Shown here in pieces: positions 27,700-36,363 of a stretch of DNA of 64,000 nt. The DNA is from Desmodesmus armatus (lineage: Eukaryota; Chlorophyta; Chlorophyceae; Sphaeropleales; Scenedesmaceae), in NCBI GenBank assembly GCA_007449985.2, contig VIIQ02000151.1, forward strand, positions 1 to 64,000, given 5' to 3'. How positions within the stretch are numbered: the stretch's first letter is position 1; each line of letters starts with the position of its first letter. Below the pieces are notes generated by a model, which saw nothing but the letters and a program-made list of their open reading frames with translations, was not told where the DNA came from and did not search any database. The translations under genes were made by a program, and so were the position numbers.

Positions 27700-28190
27700 C
27701 GAAAACATTCGCCGTTGCCAGTGCCGCCTAAGTGATCAGTCAGACCTGCAGCCAGCAGGTGCGTCACAGAGTAAGGCACATGCGGCATCAGCGGCTGTGA
27801 GTATGTAATGCTTGTGCTGGCAGGCGTCACTGCCTGGTATGTCTGCATAGCCTGCGTGCTAGTAGTGGCGACTGCTGCCAGCATCAGCAAAAAGGTGCGG
27901 GACACCTGCGGCACACAGCAGCAGATTCACACTTGTTGGAAGTGTAGCTATAAGGCTGTCATGCCAGCTTCCACCAACACATTTTGAAGGGAGATCAAAC
28001 AAACCTTTGTGGTCGCTACCGAAATGGCGCGTGCACAGAGTTGCGCACTTGCTTACTGTCCATAGACAACTTTGCAGCAGAGTTGCAACTTGGCAGCAGC
28101 GTGGCGCCATTGCGTCTGGGTTGGTCCCTGAAGAATGATTGGAATTTCATAAGACCGCAACCAATTAATTGCAAATAAAAATGCAATCAG
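27700..28190 (-). pseudogene. Upstream linker of the element C RT
   Basis: Short minus-strand frames (27693-27914 and 27859-28110) lead into the RT frame after shifts. They contain a hydrophobic run FLLMLAAVA and a Thr/Ser/Pro-rich part. No domain is recognised. The junction with the inserted LINE lies near the right end but cannot be placed to the base. Confidence 0.4.
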
Positions 28191-29807
28191 GTCAACGCAC
28201 CTCCGGGAAGACGCACGAACGCCCGTCGCTGATCGCCGGCTTTCGCATCCAATCATCCCAATACCGTGTCGGCCATCCCTTCGCGAGCAGCCCCAAGCCG
28301 ATCGCCGCACTGGTATACCAGCCAAGCCCCGGCATAACATCGCCTTGTGTTTCGGGGCCGTGAAATTGCGCTGCAATCAGAGTACGTGTATCTGGGCGTG
28401 CGTGTGCATGCCACTCGGGGGCTTCTGGGGGCGTCGGACGCGCTGGCAGTTTCCGGCAGCAAAGCCATGCATGCCATGCTGACGCGCTGTCGTCGGGCTT
28501 GCCTCACCCAGTTTGACATCAAGTGCAGAATGTTTGATATTTTGGTCGAGCCTGTGTTGTCATATGCGTCGCATATCTGGGGCCCGGCAATGTTTGTGAA
28601 GCGCCTGCACTCCGCACCGTACGACACACAAGCCGAGAGTGTGCACACCTCGTTCCTGAGGATCATGACAGGATCCATCAAAGGGGTTGCCAAGGATGTA
28701 TTATACCGGGACCTGCACCGCATTCCCGTCATGTACCACTGGGTAGTCCTGGCTGCGCGGTGGTGGACCAAGCTGTCGGATTCGCGTGATGAGGAGCCCA
28801 GGTCACTGGCCAGTTGTGTGTGGCGCGAGGACGTTATGTTGGCCTTGGATGGCTGTCAGCGTTGCTGGTCGTATGGTGTGTTGCACACTATGTCTGGCTT
28901 GCAGCTCCTTGATAGTAGCTGGCGGCAGCAGCCTTTGGAGTGGGTGTTGCAGCAGCGGTGGCAGGAGTCAGCTGTGCAGGCTGCCTTGGCTGGCCTGTTC
29001 CGTGATAGGTGGCAGGGTCTTACAGAAGGCAGCCCTCGCACTGCACCGTCTGCCGGCATTCACAGGCTTACACACCATGCATGGGTATACCCTCTTGACC
29101 CTGGCTTTGATCCTTTCTCTAGAGACCATGCAGCCCCGCATATGAAGTTGTGCTTGTCTTTCAACGTGGCACAAAACCTGGCGCAGTTGCGTGTTGGCTC
29201 TGCACATCTTGAAATTGAGCAGGGTCGCAAGCGTAGGGAGTCTGTCCCAAGGGCGGATCGCATCTGTCGTTTGTGCTCTGGTCAGGACGCTTCGCTGGCC
29301 AACCGCGCTGCTGTGCTGGCCCGTACTGGCACCAGCAACAATGTTGAAGATCTAAAGCACTTCATTCTTGAATGTCCCGTGTATGATGATCTGCGCACCG
29401 CCTGCCCAGCCTTTGCTGACCCGGCTTCAGTCCAGTTGGGTGACCAAGATTGTGTTGCTACTGTGTTTCAACATGCCGAACAGTCGGCCCTGGCACACAC
29501 TTTGTACAAAATGAAAGTGCGCAGAGCACGCTTGCTTGGCCTTACTATGGGTATTTGACTGACTTTGTTCTGTTTCTTGTGTCCACACTGGTATAGTTGC
29601 CTGCCCTCATCTCTGCACACAATAGGTTCCTAGCATGGCTGGCACTTGCTGCAATTCTGGTGGTTCTGCCTTCTTTGGTCAACCCGGTGTAGGTGGTGCA
29701 AACCACCGCAGGGGAGACAACTTATGAGGTTCACCTGGCTCGATCCTGGTGGGCAATGCCATTGTTGTTTGGCGAAAATGTCCATGTAACATACTCCCCC
29801 AAAAAAA
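28190..29807 (+). mobile_element. 5'-truncated LINE inserted in element C
   Basis: It lies on the opposite strand to element C and separates its protease from its RT. A 3' non-coding part follows the stop at 29558 and ends in seven A residues at 29801-29807. A similar 3' end occurs near 20955-21020. The left end is approximate and no target-site duplication was recognised. Confidence 0.7.
28347..29558 (+). pseudogene. C-terminal part of a LINE reverse-transcriptase protein
   Basis: About 400 codons resemble the region after the RT palm of a non-LTR retrotransposon: YLGVRVHATRG, DILVEPVLSYASHIWGP, and a C-terminal zinc-knuckle-like set with CRLC and LKHFILECPVYDDLR. The catalytic RT part is absent, so this is a 5'-truncated copy. 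The first codon listed is GTG; the true frame enters from upstream after a frame break near 28340. No other LINE gene is in the window. Confidence 0.82.
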
Positions 29808-30600
29808 TGAGCGTCTTGGCTGTCCACGCTGACGCCACAAAGCTCCAAGTAATGCGTGGCCGCAATATGATTACAGAGCGCGGCTTTCTCCCGCTGCTCT
29901 TAGCATCAGGCTGCAGGTATATTGTCTCACCTGCTGCTGAGCGGTGGCCCCTGCCAAGCCGCCAGTAGGTGGTACCCTCGCGCGGGGCCGGCTGCATGGC
30001 CGCACCAGACAGGGAGCGCCACGTGCGCTCCAGCACATCACGCGCGCGCCTGAACAGCCACATGATGGGCAGGAGGATGAGCCACAGCAGGACTGCTGCT
30101 GCTGTGCTGCCCACCCCCCAAGCCCCAACTGTGGGTCCGCAGTCTGCTGCCACTGCCACCTCTGTCTCTGCTGCTGCTGCTAGGCGGTTCAACCGCTGCT
30201 GACGCTTGCTGACAGGCTTGCTGTCTGTCTGAGTACCTGTGTCTGCTGTTGAGGGGCCCTGCTGTGTGTCTGCTGCTGTGCCCTGCTCAGCCTCTGCTGG
30301 AGGGTCACTGCCTGCGAAAACACCAGAGCAAACGGGCAGGAACGCCAGTCCATCAGACAGTGCAGCAGCATGCAAGCGTTGCCCAGGCGATGTGGCAGCC
30401 CTGCCACTCACTACTGGCATGCTGTGCAGGGTGCTGATGTCACCCTGCTGCATGTTTGGCATGTACACAAAGCGACTCATGACGGGCAGTACAAAACCTG
30501 ACACCTGATCAAGCAGATCTCTGCCAATGACCATATCGTACATGTAAGAAGCCTCTGCGCCGCGCACTGCAAGGAAACCCCTATGTGACGTGAGGGCCAC
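29731..30600 (-). pseudogene. Element C protease C-terminal half with a membrane-like segment
   Basis: The first residues carry YMYDMVIGRDLLDQVSGF, the second strand of a retropepsin fold. Then comes a Thr/Gln-rich linker and a strongly hydrophobic run (AAAVLLWLILLPIMWLF) followed by RRAR, which looks like a transmembrane anchor. The last 25 codons (to 29731) run into LINE sequence. The position, between protease and RT, is unusual for a membrane segment. Confidence 0.6.
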
Positions 30601-30660
30601 CTCCTGCGGTGTGCCCTTGCACAGGATGATAGTGATGGGCTCTGTGCGCCCATAGATGCG

Positions 30661-31200
30661 CTAAGAAGCAGTTCCGTCAATGCCCCTCACCTGCTCCTGC
30701 TCCTGCGGGGTCAGTGGGGTTACGCGAAGCCCTGTGGCGTTGATGAGCGACTCAGCGATGATGCTGGGCACACAGCCTGAGTCTGATGCTGCCTTGGGTG
30801 GCTGAGCGTGCTTCTCATGCCCCCTTGGACCCCACTGCATGGTGACGCCGCTGCTGGGCTCGCTGCTGCTAAACAGGTGCAGGTGCTGCACCTGACTGTT
30901 CTGCTCGTGCCTTGCTAACAGCTCCTGCACCTCCTCTGGATCAGTTGCTGCACTGGGCAGCATGGGGCTCAGCTGCTCCAGCACACGGCGCTCAAGCCCA
31001 GGCTGCTGCTGGAGCGCTGCTGCTGAGGCCCTGGGTGTGTCTGCTGCTACAAGGCTGGCTGCTGCCTCTGCAGCATCAGGCTGACCGTACAGCATCCCCA
31101 ACAGCTCCTGCAGCTTGCTGGGGTGCACGTGCGCTGTCAGGTTCAACTGCAGGGGCACAAGTGCAGGCGGCACAACCATGTCAGCAGTGTTAGGTCGCAC
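30661..31200 (-). pseudogene. Element C protease active-site region
   Basis: A 179-codon frame. Its C-terminal part reads ASDSGCVPSIIAESLI, fitting the DSG active site of retropepsins. It ends with a stop, and the next protease strand is found in the following frame (29731-30600). The N-terminal part is Ala/Gln-rich linker from gag. Confidence 0.6.
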
Positions 31201-31302
31201 GCGCGGCTGTGTGTTGTCAGAAGGCAGGAAGCTGTGGGGCGGTCGGCCCTTGTGCCCACTGCTGCGGGCTCTATCTCACTCAAAGTGCCTGTTGGCAACC
31301 AG

Positions 31303-33054
31303 TCATACTGCTCCATCTGCCTGTATGCTGGGGACCAGCTCTGCGTCAAAGGGAGCTGCAGGAAACCAGCTCACTGGCTCACCTGTCAGCTCCTGCTGCA
31401 TCTCCCGCTCCTCTGAATACCCATCCCAGTCCTGCTCCCACTCTGACAGAGCTCCCATGGGCCGCTGCGCACCCTGCTGCTGCACTGCAGCAGAGGGACG
31501 CGGCTGCTTTGCCTGCACGTTGTACTGCTCGCACCGGCGCCGGTACAGCTCCAGCATCTGAAACCTGGTCCTGCTGCTGGGTGCCCAGTCTGCTGGTGCC
31601 TTGTCCGCCTCTCGATGTAACACACCCCGTCCCAGTGTCCGCCTGGCCGGCCGCAGGTGTTGCAATCCTGCCCTGCTGCCTGCCTGCCCAAACCTGGGGG
31701 CCTTGGGACTGCGGGCGCTGCTGCTGTTGTTGCTGTTGTTGCTGTGGCCAGCGAGTGGCAGCCATGCGCTGCTGGTCTGCAAACCGCACGTGCCTGTCCG
31801 CTGTCTGCGCAGCAGCAGCTGGCAGGAGGTGAGCACTGCCACGCGCGCTGCTGTAGCCATCATACTGCGTGTAGCGCACGTCCTGTGTGCTGACAGGGTA
31901 CTGCATGGCAGCAGCAGGCCTGTACAACGGGGGCGGTGGGCGCTCCGCTGGCTGCCGTGCATGGCACTCTGCGTTGGTGTGCCCCTGTGACCAAACACCC
32001 GGCATGGTGCATCTTTGTGATCGGGCTCATGCGTTGCCTTAGCTGCCTGCTGCATCTCCCGCTTAAGGGAATTGTAGCTGGGCTGTGCTGCCACACCATA
32101 GCTGCGGCCCTGCTGCTGCGGGGCTGTCCTGGCTGGAGGCTTGCTGCCCTCCAACTCCCGCTGCATGCGCTCTGCCACCTGTGTCTGAGTGGCAACCATC
32201 AGGTTCTGCTGCTTCTGCCGTTCCCAGCACACCGCTGCTTGCACAGCAGCCTCCAGGGTAGCTGTTCCCTGTGGGCAACTCGCCAGCCACCTTGACAGGT
32301 GCTCAGCGCACTCCTTGTTGTTCACACCCTGCGCAAACAGCGTCGTGCAGTACTGTTCATTGTACTCGGCACGGTGCCTGAGTTTGGCAGCTTTCTGCCT
32401 GATCTCACTCGCAAAGGCATCAAAGCTGTGTGTGCCCTGCTTCAGCTGCTTGAACGCATTCTCCTGCTGCAGCGTGGCCTCACTGTAGCGCAGCTCAAAG
32501 ACTGTCAGCATGTAGTAAAACGCGTACAGCTGTGGGCTCACCTTCTCACCGTACTCATTCAGGACTGCTGGGTCCCTCTGCTGCTGTTGCCGTGCGCCTG
32601 GAGCTGGGATGTCACCGCCCCTGGGGATTGCCAGGCGCTGTGCTGTAGCAGTCTCCAGCAGCTCCTTATACTGCTGCTCCATCTCCCTGCACACCATCTG
32701 CTGGTGCGCTGGGCTTTGGGCGTTGGGACCCAAGCTGGCCTGCAGCACCTGCATAGTGGGGGCAAAGTCCAGAAAGAGGCCTGCGTCAGCAGCTTGGACC
32801 CAGGGCAAGGTTGCAGACCTAACCTGCATAAACGCTGCACGTGCAGGAGTGTTCTCTGGGAGCCCTGTCTGCATGATAGAAGCCTGTGACGCAGCACAGA
32901 AGGGGCCTTTGTTAGGCTGGGCAGACCATAGCTGAGCACTCTCCTTGTAGATCCGTGTGGAATCTGTCACCTCCTCTTCACCATTGCCTGTGAACTTTCT
33001 GCGGCGCTCACCCATTTTTGTCCCACAGAGAGGACAGGTCGTCCTCTGACACAT
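31303..33054 (-). pseudogene. Element C Gag
   Basis: A 583-codon frame. The central region (about 150-330) is helical and capsid-like: LYAFYYMLTVFELRYSEA, HSFDAFASEIRQKAAKL, RYxEQYCTTLFAQGVNN. A CCHC zinc knuckle lies at about 31975-32010 but is broken by a one-base shift: CRV is read in this frame and WSQGHTNAEC in the frame 31379-32005. The first residues contain CPLCGTKMGER, a possible extra zinc ligand set. Downstream frames give Gln-rich tracts and an RHVRFADQ motif like that of element B Gag. Confidence 0.72.
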
Positions 33055-33370
33055 AGCGTGTCATGTCTGCTGCTGCTGTTGTTGTCTGGTTGCTGACCCA
33101 GAAGGCAGGAGTGCCTGCTTCGCTTGCAGGTGTTCTGAAAGCTGGTGTGCCGTAAGGACTCTGTCCCAAGGCAGGCACGACACGTGCAGGAGTGCCTGCA
33201 AATCCGAAATGTGTTGCTACTGCTTCTGCTGCAACTTCTGCTGCAAGGCCAGATCTTGCCTGGCGTCCTTGCTCAGCTGCTGCTAAGAATTCACTGCTTA
33301 GATCACGATATGTTGATGGATCGTTTGAAAGAGCAGAAGACCTGAGACCCTGGTCTCATTCAGGGACTGT

Positions 33371-33535
33371 GGCCAGGCCTGCTGGCCGAGACAAACGCGA
33401 CCTGTGGTCGATAGAAGTGGCCTGCTGGCCGGAAGAAAGGGCCTGATGGCCGAGAAACAGGGCCTGCTGGCCAGAATAACAGGCCTGCTGGCCGGAGAAC
33501 GATGATTCAGGGAATCACGGTGACCTGCTGGTCGG
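33371..33535. repeat. Minisatellite with GGCCTGCTGGCC core in the element C leader
   Basis: Six imperfect units, about 25-35 bases each, share CCTGCTGGCCGAGA-type cores. They lie upstream of the element C gag start. Each core is partly palindromic (GGCC...GGCC). Confidence 0.65.
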
Positions 33536-33661
33536 GATACGCTGCGCACGGAAACTCTTACCTATGGAACGTAACGTCGATGTCAACTTGCCGGTAGAAC
33601 CTCTTGCTCTGGCTGTGGGGCAGTCCCGACCAGGACCACACGCTGGTGCTGGCGGTAATTA

Positions 33662-33825
33662 GGGTAGCGTTTTGATGAAACCGGTAAACCCTGATTCCCC
33701 CCCCCCTTTCAGCACGTTTTGCCTGCATCTCCCCCCCCCCCCTGAGCTGCCTCCAGACTGATTCCGCTCCTTGCTCACCCCCCCTCAAAGAAACAGGGTG
33801 TAACGGTTTCAAAAAAACGCTACCC
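33662..33825. mobile_element. MITE with 32-bp terminal inverted repeats, TTA target duplication
   Basis: The left end GGGTAGCGTTTTGATGAAAC matches the inverted right end over about 32 bases with 4 mismatches. It is flanked by TTA at 33659-33661 and 33826-33828. A TTA/TAA duplication with GGG ends is the pattern of PIF/Harbinger-type elements. The 164-bp inside is C-rich and non-coding. Confidence 0.75.
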
Positions 33826-33883
33826 TTACTGCTGCATGCAGCTGCCGACTGCTATGCAGACAGAACGCCTGGAATGCAGAACA

Positions 33884-34357
33884 GGTTGCAAGCTGCTGCG
33901 CATGCAAGCTGCCGTCAATGCTGGATGTAAAGCCGGCTGCTGATGTTGCTGGATCCCTGCGACAACGCCTTATCACCTGGGCCGTGAGCCTTCTGCTGCC
34001 TGCTGCCACTATTGCTATTCACTTCTCCTGCACTAGAATCTCAATGTATTACACACTATGGGGATTTCTGCCCCCTGGGGATTTCTGCCCCCACCTGCGC
34101 TGCTTGACACTGACAACAGATACTCACTCCACAAGAAGGCAATTCCAGGCGTGCCTTGCCAGGCACGCACCCCGGCACATGACCCTCGCACGGTCAGAAG
34201 CTCAACAGGCACATGGCACAACTGCCATGCTCACTTGACCACTTGACAGCTGGCCATTCTCATGTGGCACACCCACCCACTGCTGCTCAAGCTACTCTCA
34301 GCACTAACAGACAACTCCAAGAGCCAATCGGGCAGCAGCCGGAATCGGGCCTGACAG
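33884..34357. repeat. Dispersed repeat, copy 3, nearly identical to 22534-22990
   Basis: See copy 2. Right-hand homology ends at CTGACAG. This copy carries an extra short duplication of ATCGGGC near 34325-34350. Confidence 0.8.
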
Positions 34358-35436
34358 TGCCCCCACCCCCTCTTGAAACCCCCAAAGTTGCCACAACATG
34401 TGTCTTGTGCGAATGTGTTTGTGTTGTTGCACCATAACACTGATGTCTGCACCAACAATAGCAGACGGTGGAGGACACCCCCTCATGTGGGGTTGCCAAC
34501 ACTGCATGCACATCACAATTGGGATGTATGCAACCTTGGCTTGTACACAAACGAACTAGCCGTGGTTTGTCAAGGTCTGGGGACAACCCGCCAAACGTAT
34601 GCCTAATCAATGAATCAATCAATGCCACACGCTTTCAGCACGAACCACACAAGCCTCACGCGGCAAGGCACCACAGACACCTCTGGCACCTGACTTAGCG
34701 GCATGCTACTGTCTCCCCACGTTTGTACTGTGTAACACTTGTCACCCCATACATATATCCCAACTGATTGCATGCAAGGAGTGCACGTCCTGTGCTCTAC
34801 CACTCCCATGCACCGCAGGTGCGCACATATTGTGCCGGGATCGTTGCGCCACTTTGGAAAGAACGCATGCATTGTGGACGTTGCAAACCTATGCAACCCG
34901 GCAAGGCCACAGTCATGCGTTGGAGGGCAGCGCAGGTGCCGCCTCTGCTTGCCTCTGTACCAGGCTCCTTGCAACATGCTTGTCTGAAGCTGCTAGCCCA
35001 CATGACAACTTCTACCAACGGAGCGGCACCACAAAGACAACCGTGCGCCATCACACATGCAATTTTGTGAAGCATGTGCAGCCATCTGTGCACACACCGT
35101 GATGCATGACATGAAGTGCGCCCCTGGGCCTGCACCACGCGGTTGCTGCTGTACTCCCACAGCACCACATGCTCTACAGGTGCACCACCTCAGTTCTCAG
35201 ATAGGTAAAATGCAGCTGGTGCTCATGTCAACCTGTCATGCTGGGCCCAGAAGGGCTGCCAGGCATGGTGGGCGCTGTCACACAGCATGCGCCAAACTGT
35301 AGCACATACTACAACAAAACATATGCACTTCATACTACAACATGTACGCACCATACATGTACTGCCGTCCACCACAACCTGCTGAGCAGGTAGTCAGCTT
35401 ATGTCATACCCATGCCAGCCATGCATAAACCAGTAA
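34358..35436. other. Gene-free stretch
   Basis: No supported gene. AT-richer CATG/GCATGC-type words are frequent. The right end is the 3' flank of the glycosyltransferase gene at 35437. Confidence 0.4.
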
Positions 35437-36363
35437 TCAGAGCTTTTTCTCGCTCACTTTGGTGTGGTGGAACATCCAGAACTGCGGGTAGGGATGGTTG
35501 TGAGCCCAGGATTCATTTCTGCTAGCGTCCGGGTACACCTTGAATCCCCACTTCTTGTACAGAACGCTGAACAGGGCCTGGTCGTTGCGATGCACAAAGA
35601 AGCCTGGTTGATTCTGGCCCTGCAGGACTGGTGGCAGCAGGGTGTTGGCGATGTCCGTTATCCATCGCCTGTCTTGGCAGTGGGTGAGCCACTGGCTGAC
35701 AAATCCGATGGACTGCCAGCTGCGGCGCAGGAGGATGAGGCCTGCATACAGCTGCTGTGTATCCCTGAGCTCAGTCGCGTTGAGCATCATCAGTACGTCG
35801 GTCTTGGTGGCATTTGTCTCAGTCTCGCCTGAGGCAAACCCGACAACGTCTTGGCTGTCCAGCAAGGCCAGCATGGGGGCGACGTTAGACATGATCTCAG
35901 AGTCTGCGTCCATGTACACCATGATGTCGCCCTCGTCTGCTCGCAGAAGCTCTTGCAGAATGACCAGCGGTTTCCAGAGCCACCATCCTGCTCCCCTTGC
36001 CCCCTCCTCTGTAAGTATGGCGTACCCTTCTGGTGACAGCATTGACAGGTTCAGGTCTTTGAGTCCGAACTGCCCACAGCTGCCAAAGCCGTACTTCAAT
36101 GCACTCCTGCATGCTCGGACCTTGGACTTCTTGCAGCAGTTGTGGGCGTAGATCACCATGTGCGGTTGCTTTGGCGGTTGGGGCTCACTGCTGCCCATGG
36201 AGCTGCCTGCTGCTGCACTGCAGACTCCGGGGCTGGCATGACGCATACGGAAGGTTGCACTTTGAATAACACCAGACTGCCAGATCATCAACAGCAGGAC
36301 CAGGCAGCTGGACAACAGCATGCCTGCTGCTTTCAGACTGACACCCTTGCCAGGAGGCGACAT
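35437..36363 (-). CDS. Type II membrane glycosyltransferase
   Basis: A single-exon frame of 308 codons with its own ATG at 36363. Residues 13-33 form a signal anchor (MLLSSCLVLLLMIW), so the catalytic part would face the Golgi or ER lumen. A stem of Ser/Pro follows. The catalytic domain starts near 68 (MVIYAHNCC). It contains GAGWWLWKPLVILQELL, and GDIMVYMDADSEI with a DAD at 152-154 as the metal-binding DXD motif. Later come QLYAGLILLRRS and NDQALFSVLYKKWGF, ending in HNHPYPQFWMFHHTK. This pattern is seen in small nucleotide-sugar transferases of bacterial capsule and algal origin. The family number and sugar cannot be given. It lies 6 kb from the transporter-LicD genes on the same strand. 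Confidence 0.78.
   Translation of the reverse strand: MSPPGKGVSLKAAGMLLSSCLVLLLMIWQSGVIQSATFRMRHASPGVCSAAAGSSMGSSEPQPPKQPHMVIYAHNCCKKSKVRACRSALKYGFGSCGQFGLKDLNLSMLSPEGYAILTEEGARGAGWWLWKPLVILQELLRADEGDIMVYMDADSEIMSNVAPMLALLDSQDVVGFASGETETNATKTDVLMMLNATELRDTQQLYAGLILLRRSWQSIGFVSQWLTHCQDRRWITDIANTLLPPVLQGQNQPGFFVHRNDQALFSVLYKKWGFKVYPDASRNESWAHNHPYPQFWMFHHTKVSEKKL

Larger units (their letters stand above)
23330..33600 (-). mobile_element. Element C: decayed Ty3/gypsy retrotransposon carrying a C5-cytosine DNA methyltransferase
   Basis: Minus-strand coding remnants run gag (33054), protease (31200-29731), RT (27625), RNase H plus methyltransferase (26555), and integrase (24240-23330). A plus-strand LINE interrupts it between protease and RT. 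At least five frameshifts and one in-frame TAG break the coding, so this copy cannot make its proteins as read. No LTR pair could be identified: the left end stops within the integrase tail and the right end is a leader with a minisatellite. It differs from A and B in gag and in its RT, so it is a separate lineage. Confidence 0.85.

Noticed and set aside
28252..28771. Minus-strand 172-codon frame opposite the LINE
   Set aside because: Antisense to a recognisable LINE protein, with no family features of its own.
33371..33535. CRISPR array
   Set aside because: Units are degenerate and unequal in spacing, no cas gene is present, and the DNA is eukaryotic.
22534..34357. LTR pair of element C
   Set aside because: No primer-binding site or polypurine tract next to them and no matching flanks. 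A third, tandem copy stands at 22051-22520. Kept as a dispersed repeat.
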